A DNA stretch of 58,543 nucleotides. It comes from MVRV01 sp964646755 (lineage in GTDB: Bacteria > Desulfobacterota > Syntrophia > Syntrophales > Smithellaceae). The DNA is taken from contig CAZYIE010000021.1 of NCBI GenBank assembly GCA_964646755.1, positions 1 through 58,543 on the forward strand, read 5' to 3'. Under the pieces are notes generated by a model. It was not told the origin of the DNA, made no database searches, and saw nothing but the letters and a program-made list of their open reading frames with translations. Below are positions 34,692-43,887 of this stretch, piece after piece (position 1 is the first letter of the stretch; each line of letters starts with the position of its first letter). The position numbers were made by a program, and so were the translations under genes.

Positions 34692-36419
34692 ATGATTAAA
34701 AGCAGGAAAACTGATCAATCGCCCTTTCGCTCAGGAGAGAAACCGCTGTCCACTTCCAATCTTAAAAAGACCAGTGCTTCACTCGGTGCCGCCGAATTTT
34801 CGGGAACAAATTATTGCGACTTCTTTGAGTCGGTTAGTGATGCCATTTTTTTGCTGGATGGAGACATCATTGTTGATTGCAACAATAAAACTCTGGAAAT
34901 GTTTGCCAGTAAACGAGAACAAATAATTAATCAGCCCCTGAAAAAATATTTACAGCCAAAGCAGCCGGATGGGACTGAGTTCCAGGAAAAGATAACTCAA
35001 ATAATAGACACTGCTTTGCATGGTGAATCACAATTTTTTGAAGGGAAACTGGTCCAATCAAACAATACTGTTTTCGATGCTGAAGTAAGCTGCAATTGTC
35101 TGGAACTAAAAGGGAAAAAACTTTTAAATTGCATTGTGCGTGACGTGACCGAACGCAAGCGCGAAAAAGAGTTTTACAAATCATTGGCGATCAGTTCCCT
35201 GGTAGGCATTTACATTCTCCGTGACGGCAAATTTCGCTTCGTCAATCCCAAATTTCAGGAATATGTCGGCTACAGCGAAAGCGAGCTGATTGGCATGAAT
35301 TCAATTGATATAGTTCATCCGGATGACAGGGAAACAGTTCGGGAAAATGCACATAAAATGCTCAAGATGCCGCAGTCAGTGCCCTATGAGTTCCGGACAA
35401 TTACTAAAAGTGGCCAGATTAAATGGACAATGGAGATTGTTATTCCCATTTTTTTTGAGGGGCAAAGGGAAATACTAGGCAATTATGTGGATATTGATTA
35501 TCGCAAAAAGACGGAGGAATCGCTGAAAGCCAGTGAGGAACGCTACCGGGCAATCCTGGAAAATATTGAAGATGGATACTATGAACTTGATTTAAAAGGC
35601 AATCTGACTTTCTTTAATGAATCCTGCCGTAAAATCTTTGGTTATACCAGTGAAGAATTAATAGGGATGAACAATCGCCAATTCGTGGATGAGGATACTT
35701 CCGGTAAACTTGTCAAACTTGCCGGACAAGTTTACCGGACTGGTAAGCCGGAAAAATGTTCTAATTTTGAAATTATCTGCAAAGAAGGCTTTAAAAGGCA
35801 CATAGAGATTTCATTGTCATTAATGATGGATTTATCTCGAAACCCAACTGGATTTCTCGGAATTGTCAGGGATGTCGATGACCGCAAAAAAGCTGAGACA
35901 ACAATTTTACATATGGCTTATCATGATGCCCTAACAGGGTTGCCTAATCGGTTGCTTTTCAATGACCGCCTCAATGTTGCTATGTCGGCGGCGCAGAGGA
36001 ATAATAAAAAATTTGCCGTAATGATGCTGGATTTAGACGGATTCAAACTTATTAATGACTCATTAGGACACGATATCGGGGATCTTTTGCTGCAAAGCGT
36101 AGGGAATCGATTACGTGGTTGCCTGCGCAAAAGTGATACGGTAGCAAGGATGGGCGGAGATGAATTCATGCTTCTCCTGCCGGAGATTAATCGGAAAAAA
36201 GATGCAGAATTGATTGCCAGAAAAATAGTTAATTCCTTTCAGCGTGTTTTCATTCTGAATAATCAGGAATTGAATATTACAGCCAGCATTGGCATTGCAA
36301 TCTATCCGGATGGTGGTGTTGATTTTGATTCTTTAAAGAAAAACGCTGACATAGCTATGTATAAAGTTAAAGAAAAAGGCCGGAATAATTTTAAAAGTTA
36401 CGGTTCCACTGGCAAATAG
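34692..36419 (+). CDS. PAS-PAS-PAS-GGDEF diguanylate cyclase
   Basis: 575 residues without membrane segments. Three PAS-type sensor domains (about 40-155, 160-275 and 280-400) are followed by a GGDEF domain (about 405-570). The active motif GGDEF is intact near residue 487 (VARMGGDEFMLLLPE). An RxxD inhibitory site (RKSD) sits five residues before it, so product inhibition by c-di-GMP is expected. There is no EAL or HD-GYP domain. The signals sensed are unknown. Confidence 0.92.
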   Translation: MIKSRKTDQSPFRSGEKPLSTSNLKKTSASLGAAEFSGTNYCDFFESVSDAIFLLDGDIIVDCNNKTLEMFASKREQIINQPLKKYLQPKQPDGTEFQEKITQIIDTALHGESQFFEGKLVQSNNTVFDAEVSCNCLELKGKKLLNCIVRDVTERKREKEFYKSLAISSLVGIYILRDGKFRFVNPKFQEYVGYSESELIGMNSIDIVHPDDRETVRENAHKMLKMPQSVPYEFRTITKSGQIKWTMEIVIPIFFEGQREILGNYVDIDYRKKTEESLKASEERYRAILENIEDGYYELDLKGNLTFFNESCRKIFGYTSEELIGMNNRQFVDEDTSGKLVKLAGQVYRTGKPEKCSNFEIICKEGFKRHIEISLSLMMDLSRNPTGFLGIVRDVDDRKKAETTILHMAYHDALTGLPNRLLFNDRLNVAMSAAQRNNKKFAVMMLDLDGFKLINDSLGHDIGDLLLQSVGNRLRGCLRKSDTVARMGGDEFMLLLPEINRKKDAELIARKIVNSFQRVFILNNQELNITASIGIAIYPDGGVDFDSLKKNADIAMYKVKEKGRNNFKSYGSTGK

Positions 36420-36524
36420 AAAAATTTATTATGAAAATCAACTATATAATAATATTTATGGCTTTTGATTGAAAATATTGATATTTTCTTTTAGAAATTT
36501 TTAAAAAAACAAGGGGAGGAAAAA

Positions 36525-36941
36525 ATGTCATCGAAAAGTAAGGATGTGAGGATTGAGCAGCGCCGGATTTTAGAGAAAAAGCTTGATTTGCGATTACAGC
36601 AACTGGCTCAAAAGGGGATTAGTAAAGAAAAATCTCAAAGCGACCCTCTTGTCAAAAATCTCAAATCAAAAATTAGAGAAACAAATATAAGAATTAAGGC
36701 TACCGATAAATCTGCTAAGCTCAATGAAGAATTAGCGCAAGCTAAAACGCAGAAGTTAGCAGGCCTTGCTAGAAAAGAAGAAGCAGCTGAGCCGGGGGCG
36801 GCAGAGGAACAGGCAGCGTCTGAACCGAAATCAAAGAAAAAATCTTCTGCTGCAGAAAAAGAACCGAAACCGAAAAAGAAAACAGATGCCGCTGCTGATG
36901 GGGAAGCAAAGAAAAAGCCGAGCAAGAAGAAAGCGGAATAG
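36525..36941 (+). CDS. Lys/Ala-rich small basic protein with histone H1-like tail
   Basis: 138 residues. The first ~75 form charged helices (RIEQRRILEKKLDLRLQQL, LKSKIRETNIRIKA); the C-terminal ~55 are a disordered Lys/Ala/Pro/Glu tail with KSKKKSS, KPKKKTD and KKKPSKKKAE. The composition resembles histone H1-like DNA-compacting proteins of some bacteria, but no defined domain is recognised. Good ribosome site (AGGGGAGG). A bidirectional terminator follows. Confidence 0.75.
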   Translation: MSSKSKDVRIEQRRILEKKLDLRLQQLAQKGISKEKSQSDPLVKNLKSKIRETNIRIKATDKSAKLNEELAQAKTQKLAGLARKEEAAEPGAAEEQAASEPKSKKKSSAAEKEPKPKKKTDAAADGEAKKKPSKKKAE

Positions 36942-36953
36942 AATTCAGAAAAT

Positions 36954-36989
36954 AAAAAAGGGCAAACTGTTTTCAGTTTGCCCTTTTTT
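36954..36989. terminator. Bidirectional terminator between the Lys-rich gene and tRNA-Glu
   Basis: AAAAAAGGGCAAACTG, loop TTTT, then CAGTTTGCCCTTTTTT: a 10-bp core stem with A/T tails that ends transcripts from both sides (the plus-strand gene and the minus-strand tRNA). Confidence 0.93.
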
Positions 36990-36995
36990 ATTATT

Positions 36996-37071
36996 TGGCG
37001 TCCCCACGGGGAGTCGAACCCCGGTTACAGCCGTGAAAGGGCCGTGTCCTAGGCCTCTAGACGATAGGGAC
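36996..37071 (-). tRNA. tRNA-Glu (anticodon UUC)
   Basis: Cloverleaf on the minus strand: acceptor GTCCCTA pairs with TGGGGAC-side residues, the anticodon loop is CTTTCAC (anticodon TTC), the T arm is CGGGG-TTCGACT-CCCCG, and the 3' CCA is encoded (36998-36996). 76 nt. Confidence 0.95.
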
Positions 37072-37230
37072 ATCGTGAGATCATCTCTCAGGTAAGTTGC
37101 GCCTTATATATTGTTCAAACTATATTGTCAAGCATTGCCTCACAAAATGTCACAGAAAATTATTTTATTAATAAATTGTCTCTTATAACTTATAAATAAA
37201 TGTGTAAACTGCATTGGCAGCGTATGATTT

Positions 37231-39006
37231 ATGGGTGAAGAAATGACCTCTGTTTCCGCAGTAACCAAAGAAACTGTAATAAAAATTCTGGACGAAATTG
37301 CTGTTCTTTTGGAGATATCCGGTGAAAATCCATTTAAATCCCGTGCCTACCAAAATGCCGCCCGTAATCTGGAAAAACTGGACACTGATTTTATAAATCT
37401 TGTTAAGGAAAAAAAGCTCTCTGAAGTTAAGGGTATTGGCGAGGCGATAAATAAGAAGATTGGGGAACTTGTTGAAACCGGAAGGCTGGCTTATTATGAA
37501 TTGCTCCGGTCATCAATACCACCAGGTCATTTGGAAATGTTAAAGATAGCCGGTTTGGGCCCCAAAAAAATCCATGCACTTTATGAACAGCTGGGAATAA
37601 AAACTATTGGTGAATTGGAATATGTCTGCCATGAAAACCGTCTTGTTGAACTTCAAGGATTCGGTAAAAAAACACAGGATAATATTTTAGCAGGAATCGA
37701 AAAACTCAAGCTTTACAGGGAAAGAAGGCTGTATGCGGAAGTGGCAACCGATGCCCGGGCGTTGTTATCAATGCTTATTGATAATAAGGATGTCAGTCGT
37801 GTGAGCCTTGCCGGTTCTTTGCGACGCTCGGCCGAAACGGTAAAGGATATTGATATTGTGGCAAGTTCAGCTGTTGCTGAAGAAATAGCCGGCTATTTTG
37901 CCTCCCTGCCGCAAGTTGCGGGTGTTTCCGCCAAAGGAAATACCAAAGTAAGCGTAATTTTACAGACGGGAATAAATGCCGACTTGAGAATTGTTGCAGA
38001 TCAGGAATTTCCTCATGCCCTGATGCATTTTACCGGCAGTAAAGAACACAATACCTTTTTACGGGGCAGGGCTAAAGACCTCGGGCTGAAAATTAATGAA
38101 TACGGGCTGTGGCGCGGTGGGGTAAATATTGTTTGCCAAAGCGAAGAAGAAATTTTTTCTCATTTGAATTTACCTTATATTCAGCCGGAATTACGTGAGA
38201 ATATGGGAGAAATAGAGGCAGCGGAAAAGGGGAATCTACCTGTTTTGGTTGATGATAATGATATCCGCGGTATTTTTCATGTCCATACTAATTTCAGCGA
38301 TGGAGCCCATACTCTGGAAAGTATGGTTGGGGCGGCAAGAAAAATGGGTATGCAATATATCGGTATCAGCGATCACAGCCAGTCGGCCTATTATGCCGGA
38401 GGGCTAAAAAGAGAAGAGATTGAAAAACAGCACAAACTTATTGATGACCTAAATGAAAAATATGCCCCTTTTTATATATTTAAAGGAATCGAGGCCGACA
38501 TTTTGCCGGACGGCAGCCTTGATTATACCGATGACATATTGGGAAGTTTTGATTTTGTCATCGCGGCGATTCACTCGAATTTCAATATGTCGGAGGAGGA
38601 AATGACCAGCCGCATCAAGAAAGCACTACAAAATCAATATACTACAATGCTGGCACATCCTACGGGACGGCTGCTTTTAGCCCGGGAGCCTTATGCAGCC
38701 AACATTCAGGAAATTATTGATACGGCCGCCGGATATGGTAAGGTACTAGAGTTAAACGCCAACCCGCAAAGGTTGGATTTGGATTGGCGCCACTGTATTT
38801 ATGCCCGGAAAAAAGGAGTGAAAATTGCCATCAATCCCGACGCGCATTCCACGGCAGGGCTGGCCGATATCAGCTTCGGTATTAAGATTGCCCGAAAAGG
38901 CTGGCTTGCGGCGGGAGATTGCCTTAATTGCCTGAGTCTTATTGAAATGAAGAAATATTTAAGCTCTAAGAAAAATTATAAGAGGGGGGTGCTGGATGAA
39001 TGTTAG
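37231..39006 (+). CDS. polX: DNA polymerase X family protein with PHP domain (PolX)
   Basis: 591 residues. The N-terminal helix-hairpin-helix 8-kDa-like part contains VKGIGEAINKKIGELVE and IAGLGPKKIHALYEQLG. The polymerase palm holds GSLRRSAETVKDIDIV (two catalytic Asp, about 206 and 208) and NADLRIV (third Asp). The C-terminal PHP phosphoesterase domain starts at GIFHVHTNFSDGAHTLE (about 348). It fills short gaps in base-excision repair, and the PHP domain gives nuclease activity. Start at ATG 37231 or 37243. It overlaps the next gene by 11 bp. Confidence 0.94.
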   Translation: MGEEMTSVSAVTKETVIKILDEIAVLLEISGENPFKSRAYQNAARNLEKLDTDFINLVKEKKLSEVKGIGEAINKKIGELVETGRLAYYELLRSSIPPGHLEMLKIAGLGPKKIHALYEQLGIKTIGELEYVCHENRLVELQGFGKKTQDNILAGIEKLKLYRERRLYAEVATDARALLSMLIDNKDVSRVSLAGSLRRSAETVKDIDIVASSAVAEEIAGYFASLPQVAGVSAKGNTKVSVILQTGINADLRIVADQEFPHALMHFTGSKEHNTFLRGRAKDLGLKINEYGLWRGGVNIVCQSEEEIFSHLNLPYIQPELRENMGEIEAAEKGNLPVLVDDNDIRGIFHVHTNFSDGAHTLESMVGAARKMGMQYIGISDHSQSAYYAGGLKREEIEKQHKLIDDLNEKYAPFYIFKGIEADILPDGSLDYTDDILGSFDFVIAAIHSNFNMSEEEMTSRIKKALQNQYTTMLAHPTGRLLLAREPYAANIQEIIDTAAGYGKVLELNANPQRLDLDWRHCIYARKKGVKIAINPDAHSTAGLADISFGIKIARKGWLAAGDCLNCLSLIEMKKYLSSKKNYKRGVLDEC

Positions 39007-39598
39007 TGATTTTAGAAAACCACAGCGGGATGTGAATGAGATTTTTTTAAATCGTTGGTCACCGCGTGCCATGTCCGGTGAAGAAATTACTGAAACTGCC
39101 TTATTTTCCCTTCTGGAGGCAGCCCGTTGGGCGCCTTCAGCAAATAACAATCAACCCTGGCGTTTTCTTTATGCCCGCAGAAATACGCCGCACTGGAGCA
39201 TTTTCTCTAATCTGCTTAACGAAAGTAATCAAATATGGGCGAAGAATGCCGCCGTGTTGCTGGTAGTAATTTCCAAAACAACCTTTGACTCGGAAAAACC
39301 GTCCCGGACCCATTCCTATGATGCCGGTGCCGCTTGGGTAAGTTTTGCCTTGCAAGGATCGCTTGACGGTTTGGTTGTGCACGGTATGCAGGGATTTGAT
39401 TATGACAAAGCTAAAGAGGTTCTGGGCGTTCCGGATGATTATTTGGTGGAGGCGATGATCGCTGTCGGTAAGCAGGGCAATAAAGAAGAATTACCGGCAT
39501 ATTTGCAGGAACGTGAAGTGCCTTCCGGCCGTAAAAGCCTGACTGCAATTGCGATGGAAGGATCGTTTAGGATAGAGGCGAAAGCCGAGAAGGTGTGA
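38996..39598 (+). CDS. Nitroreductase family protein
   Basis: 200 residues. FMN-binding features are NRWSPRAMSGEEI, LEAARWAPSANNNQPWRFLYAR (about 40-61) and a late VGKQGNKEELP. Such enzymes reduce nitro compounds, quinones or flavins with NAD(P)H. It overlaps polX by 11 bp, so it is translated from the same message. Confidence 0.9.
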   Translation: MNVSDFRKPQRDVNEIFLNRWSPRAMSGEEITETALFSLLEAARWAPSANNNQPWRFLYARRNTPHWSIFSNLLNESNQIWAKNAAVLLVVISKTTFDSEKPSRTHSYDAGAAWVSFALQGSLDGLVVHGMQGFDYDKAKEVLGVPDDYLVEAMIAVGKQGNKEELPAYLQEREVPSGRKSLTAIAMEGSFRIEAKAEKV

Positions 39599-39972
39599 GA
39601 TAGCGTGGTGCCTGCCCTGTGTTGCACGTTCGGAATCAACCTTTGCGTGTTTTTCCTCCGCCTGGGCAGAAGGCAATACTTTTGGCATTAAATGATTTTT
39701 GTCCGTTTCCAATTACGCAGATAAAGATCGCCGGACTTTAAACTGCTGCAATCAGTGGCATAAAAATTGATTATATGCTTCAATGTTTGCCGTTATCACC
39801 GCTGCAAGGGATGTCGAGAACCGGATGGGACGTACATGAAAGATCCATTATCCCGCACTATTGTTGATTTGTAGAGAAAAACCGGGGATTGCAGGTGCAG
39901 AATGCGGGACTAATAAAGAAACAAGGTCTGATACAAATTTATTCTAAAAAATTACATTAAGGATAGAAGAAG
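39599..39972. other. Intergenic stretch without a recognisable gene
   Basis: A 374-nt gap between the nitroreductase and the KaiC/ATP-grasp gene. I see no protein-like frame or RNA gene. A 7-bp inverted repeat TCCCGCA (39851-39857)/TGCGGGA (39903-39909) is present. It resembles the GTCCCGCA palindrome at 17724. The promoter of the next gene presumably lies here. Confidence 0.6.
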
Positions 39973-42561
39973 ATGGCAACCTTACATAAAGTCAGCACCG
40001 GCATCAGCGGTTTAGATGAAATTCTTAATTATTTACGGATGGGTGATAATGTCGTCTTTCAGGTTGACGACGTTGCCGACTATAAAAGATTTGTCGATCC
40101 TTATGTTGTCACTGCCTTATCTCGGGGACAACGGATAGTCTATATGCGTTTTGCCGATCATGCGCCGCTTTTTGAGGCGAAACAAAAAGTAAAAATTTAT
40201 AAGCTCGATGCCCGCAGTGGTTTTGAATCGTTTTCCAGTCAGGTGCACAAAATAGTTGGTGATGAAGGGCGGGATGTATTTTATGTATTTGACTGTTTGT
40301 CCGATCTTTTAATGGCTTGGGCAACCGATCTGATGATCGGCAATTTTTTTGTTATTACCTGTCCTTATTTGTTTGAGCTGAACACTGTTGCCTATTTCGC
40401 CATTCTGAGAAACCGCCATTCCTTCAAGACCATTGCCCGGATTCGAGAGACAACCCAGGTGCTTCTTGATATCTACAGCCCGGAAGGAAAACTCTGTGTT
40501 CATCCTCTCAAAGCCTGGCAGCGCTATACTCCTACAATGTTTCTGCCGCATATCATGGAGCAGGGCAGGTTTGTCCCGATCCTGAACAGTGCCGATGCCG
40601 CCAGTTTCTTTTCTTTTTTATCGGACAGAAATGTCGGCTGCGGTGAGCGCAATCTGGATTACTGGGATCATATTTTTCTTCAGGCGACCAATCTGCTGGA
40701 TGACCCGAAGGCCATTAGTGCGCGGCAAAAAATGGTGGAGACGCTGTCCCGTGTTTTGATCGGACGCGAAAAACGCATGCTTTCTCTGGTAAAAGAATAT
40801 TTTACGCTGGAAGATCTGGTGGAAATTAAGCAACGACTGATCGGCACCGGCTTCATCGGCGGTAAGTCAGTGGGAATGCTTCTGGCCCGCAATATCCTTC
40901 GCAAAGACGCAGGAATGGACTGGTCGGAACATCTGGAGTTGCACGATTCCTATTATATCGGGTCGGATGTTTTTTATTCGTATATCGTGCAAAACGGCTG
41001 GTGGAAATTGCTGATGGAGCATAAAACGGAAGAAAAATATTTTGAAAATGCCCAGATATTGAAAGGTAAAATGCTGCATGGAACCTTCCCTGAAGAAGTT
41101 CGGGAGCAGTTTCAGCTGATGCTCGAATACTTCGGCCAGTCGCCGATAATCGTCCGTTCCAGTTCACTTCTGGAAGATGCTTTCGGCAACGCGTTTGCCG
41201 GAAAATATGAAAGCTATTTCTGCCCCAATCAGGGAACTCCAGAGCAGCGTTATGAAAGGTTCGAAGAAGCCGTCCGGAAAATATTTGCGAGCTCCATGAA
41301 TGTGGATGCCCTGACTTACCGGTTACAGCGCGGAATGGCGCAGTTCGATGAGCAGATGGCACTGCTGGTGCAGAGAGTTTCGGGATCACATCGAAGGCAC
41401 TATTTCTTCCCCGATATGGCCGGTGTCGGGTTGTCTTATAATACTTTTGTCTGGCAGAAGGGTATGGATCCGAAAGCAGGAATGCTGCGGATAGTTTTCG
41501 GCCTCGGGACGCGGGCGGTAAATCGTGTCGAAAATGACTATCCGCGGATTGTCGCCCTCGATGCGCCGCTCACTAAACCTTATGCCAAAAAAGAAGACAT
41601 GATGCGTTTTTCCCAAAGAGAGGTTGATCTTCTGAATTTACAGGAAAATGATTTTCAATCCCTTGCGGTTGCCGACGTGATTAACGAAGACCTGGAGTCA
41701 CACCTTGACCTTATTGCCATTCGTGATGTCGCTGCGGAGGCTTACCAGCGGGCCAAGGGGGGAAGCGTGCAGGAGTCGTGGGTATTGACTTTTGACGAAT
41801 TATTGTCCTCAACAGACTTTGTTGCAGTCATGTCCCGGATGCTCAAAAAACTGGAAGAGATTTATCGCTATCCGGTTGATATTGAATTTACGGTTAATTT
41901 CAATGCGGAAGGCAAGGCAAAGATTAATCTGCTGCAATGTCGGCCTTTCCAAACCAAGGGGCATTACAGCCGCGTGGAAATTCCGGAAAAGATTGCCAAG
42001 GCGAAGATTCTGCTTAAGCAGGATGCTAACTTTATGGGTGGCAGTATCTATCTGGCCATTTCCCGCCTGATTTATATCGATCCTCAGGGTTATACCAAGC
42101 TTAATCTTTCCCAGAAATACGACATTGCCCGTCTGGTGGGAAAGCTAAATAAACAGATCGGCCGGCGCGAGGAAATGCCCACGATACTTTTCGGACCAGG
42201 CCGCTGGGGAACGACAACTCCGGCGATGGGGGTGCCGGTGACTTTCTCCGAAATCAATAATGTGGCGGCTATTGCCGAGATTGCTTATTCGGATGGCAGC
42301 CTTATTCCCGATCTGTCCTTCGGAACGCATTTTTTCCAGGATCTGGTCGAAATGGATATTTTCTATCTGGCCATTTATCCGGAAAAGAAAAACGTTATTT
42401 TTAATAAATCATGGTTGGAGCGGCAGCCCAATATTCTGAGCGATCTCGTGCCGGAAGATAAAAAGTATGCGGATGTTGTGCGAGTCTGCGATGTCCGGAG
42501 CAAGGATTTACGCCTGCTTTCGGATATTGTGAATCAGAAGATGATTTGTTTTGTTCAGTGA
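39973..42561 (+). CDS. Degenerate KaiC-like domain fused to a PEP-synthase-type ATP-grasp domain
   Basis: 862 residues. The start (VSTGISGLDEILNYLRMGDNVVFQ) matches KaiC/RecA-like proteins, but the P-loop GxxxxGK that should follow is absent (VDDVADYKRF). A Walker-B-like strand remains (DVFYVFDCLSDLL, about 98). From about 295 it matches the ATP-binding half of PEP synthase/PPDK: GGKSVGMLLARNI, IIVRSSSLLEDAFGNAFAGKYESY and INLLQCRPFQTKG. The phospho-His and PEP/pyruvate domains are missing. A ~180-residue C-terminal domain (FGPGRWGTTTPAMGVPVTFSEINN, FGTHFFQDLVE) is unassigned. It probably phosphorylates an unknown substrate or protein. It is transcribed alone. Confidence 0.78.
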   Translation: MATLHKVSTGISGLDEILNYLRMGDNVVFQVDDVADYKRFVDPYVVTALSRGQRIVYMRFADHAPLFEAKQKVKIYKLDARSGFESFSSQVHKIVGDEGRDVFYVFDCLSDLLMAWATDLMIGNFFVITCPYLFELNTVAYFAILRNRHSFKTIARIRETTQVLLDIYSPEGKLCVHPLKAWQRYTPTMFLPHIMEQGRFVPILNSADAASFFSFLSDRNVGCGERNLDYWDHIFLQATNLLDDPKAISARQKMVETLSRVLIGREKRMLSLVKEYFTLEDLVEIKQRLIGTGFIGGKSVGMLLARNILRKDAGMDWSEHLELHDSYYIGSDVFYSYIVQNGWWKLLMEHKTEEKYFENAQILKGKMLHGTFPEEVREQFQLMLEYFGQSPIIVRSSSLLEDAFGNAFAGKYESYFCPNQGTPEQRYERFEEAVRKIFASSMNVDALTYRLQRGMAQFDEQMALLVQRVSGSHRRHYFFPDMAGVGLSYNTFVWQKGMDPKAGMLRIVFGLGTRAVNRVENDYPRIVALDAPLTKPYAKKEDMMRFSQREVDLLNLQENDFQSLAVADVINEDLESHLDLIAIRDVAAEAYQRAKGGSVQESWVLTFDELLSSTDFVAVMSRMLKKLEEIYRYPVDIEFTVNFNAEGKAKINLLQCRPFQTKGHYSRVEIPEKIAKAKILLKQDANFMGGSIYLAISRLIYIDPQGYTKLNLSQKYDIARLVGKLNKQIGRREEMPTILFGPGRWGTTTPAMGVPVTFSEINNVAAIAEIAYSDGSLIPDLSFGTHFFQDLVEMDIFYLAIYPEKKNVIFNKSWLERQPNILSDLVPEDKKYADVVRVCDVRSKDLRLLSDIVNQKMICFVQ

Positions 42562-42573
42562 TACCCAAAATAA

Positions 42574-42622
42574 AGAACAAGAGGTTGCAACCACCCATGC
42601 GGGTGGCGAGACCCATTGTTCT
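42574..42622 (+). other. Nested hairpin downstream of the KaiC/ATP-grasp gene
   Basis: An outer stem AGAACAA (42574-42580)/TTGTTCT (42616-42622) encloses an inner stem CCACCC (42591-42596)/GGGTGG (42601-42606). No T-run follows, so it is not a classical terminator. It could be an RNA 3' end or a degenerate repeat. Confidence 0.5.
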
Positions 42623-42770
42623 GGAATCGTACAAGTGTTCTTAGACCATTCAATATTGGTGCAAGCCTTGTCTCTAATTCTTTTAAGAGGCACAAGATGG
42701 TGCATATAATCAACGCGTTTGATCTGTCTTATTGAAAAGTATAATCGCTTTATCGGAAGATGAGGACACG

Positions 42771-43751
42771 ATGAGTGAGTCTTGCCAGAAAAATGAATTG
42801 CTGCTGCTTAAGGTGGCAACTTCACTAACTATTGTTTACGCAATTATTGCCGTAATCATCGCCATCATTAGCGACTCGATGACGCTAATGCTTGATGGTG
42901 CCTATAGCGTGATAGACATGTTGGTCTCTTTCGCGGCGATCATCGTCGTGCGTAAGCTGCATGAACCACCCAATGAGAGGTATCATTTCGGTTATGCCAA
43001 GTTAGAGCCTCTCATGACCGCTGCTGATGGACTTTTGCTCTTGTGTCTCTGTTTCATGAGCATCTTTGTGGCCCTGCAGGACCTGATGCATCCCGACCCC
43101 GTGGAGCACATCGGTGTCATTCTTGTATTTACGGCAACCAGCGTTTTTCTATGTTTCGGGCTGGGGTTGTATATGCATCATGCCGGAAAGAAGTGGCGTT
43201 CCGAGATACTGGTCACCGACAGCAAACTGTGGCTGATGGAGGGGATGGTCAGTCTGGGAATCTGCATTGCCTTCAGTATCGGCTGGATCATGAGACAGTC
43301 TCCGGGATGGGATCAATACACATCCTATGTGGATCCGTTGACCTGCATTGCCATCGCGTTGCTCTTCATCGTTTCGCCGTTTAAGATTATCAAGAACAGC
43401 CTGCGCGATCTAACCGATGCTTGTCCACTCAGCGAAATTATGGACAAGGTTAGCGGTCTGGCAACCTACTGCTGTGAGAAGCATGGGCTGGCAGCGGTTG
43501 AATGGCTGAGATTGCGCAAATCCGGGCGCAGATTATATCTGGACGCCAGTTTTGCGACAAAACAAAATCATGACCTGAATACTCTCGATGAAATCAGAGA
43601 TAAGATCAGCGCAGACTTGCGGGCGGAAGTACCGGAGCTGGATATTCTCATTAAGTTTGCCGGCAAAAAGAATACAGTGTCCGGGACTGTAAACTCTTGG
43701 GAGTCGAGTGGTGCTGATGGCGCAAGAACCACCAACGGCAAGAATTTATAA
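42771..43751 (+). CDS. Cation diffusion facilitator family transporter
   Basis: About 326 residues, with five or six membrane helices in the first ~220. CDF features are SMTLMLDGAYSVIDMLVS (metal-site Asp residues in helix 2) and RYHFGYAKLEPL, followed by a cytoplasmic C-terminal domain. It exports Zn, Co, Fe or similar ions in exchange for protons. ATG 42771 (GAGGA just upstream) is preferred over an in-frame TTG at 42732. No metal regulator is adjacent. Confidence 0.88.
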   Translation: MSESCQKNELLLLKVATSLTIVYAIIAVIIAIISDSMTLMLDGAYSVIDMLVSFAAIIVVRKLHEPPNERYHFGYAKLEPLMTAADGLLLLCLCFMSIFVALQDLMHPDPVEHIGVILVFTATSVFLCFGLGLYMHHAGKKWRSEILVTDSKLWLMEGMVSLGICIAFSIGWIMRQSPGWDQYTSYVDPLTCIAIALLFIVSPFKIIKNSLRDLTDACPLSEIMDKVSGLATYCCEKHGLAAVEWLRLRKSGRRLYLDASFATKQNHDLNTLDEIRDKISADLRAEVPELDILIKFAGKKNTVSGTVNSWESSGADGARTTNGKNL

Positions 43752-43789
43752 GTTTATCCAGACGATGCTCTATTGCAATTCGTAATAAA

Positions 43790-43821
43790 AAAGCCGCAGC
43801 CATAATTCAGGCTGCGGCTTT
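43790..43821. terminator. Bidirectional terminator between the cation transporter and gdhA
   Basis: A 12-bp stem AAAGCCGCAGCC/GGCTGCGGCTTT with an 8-nt loop between convergent genes, with an A-run before and a T-rich tail after. Confidence 0.88.
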
Positions 43822-43837
43822 AATTGATTTTATGCCA

Positions 43838-43886
43838 TTCCGCTTTTGCGGAACTTCACCTTCAGTCCTTAGTCTTCAGCCTTTTC
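43838..43886 (-). repeat. Dispersed intergenic repeat (hairpin plus CTTCAG tract)
   Basis: The hairpin TTCCGC-TTTT-GCGGAA is followed by CTTCACC and CTTCAGTCCTTAGTCTTCAGCC. The reverse complement matches AGGCTGAGGACTGAAGG near 48690 and a similar tract near 23445; the hairpin-CTTCACC arrangement matches 17724-17748. Confidence 0.65.
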
Positions 43887-43887
43887 C

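Noticed and set aside
39599..39972. Remnant gene or small RNA in the gap before the KaiC/ATP-grasp gene
   Set aside because: Short frames here have no homology I recognise, and the 7-bp inverted repeat alone is weak evidence for an RNA.
40853..41389. 178-residue minus-strand frame inside the KaiC/ATP-grasp gene
   Set aside because: Antisense shadow; the sense frame carries the conserved ATP-grasp motifs.
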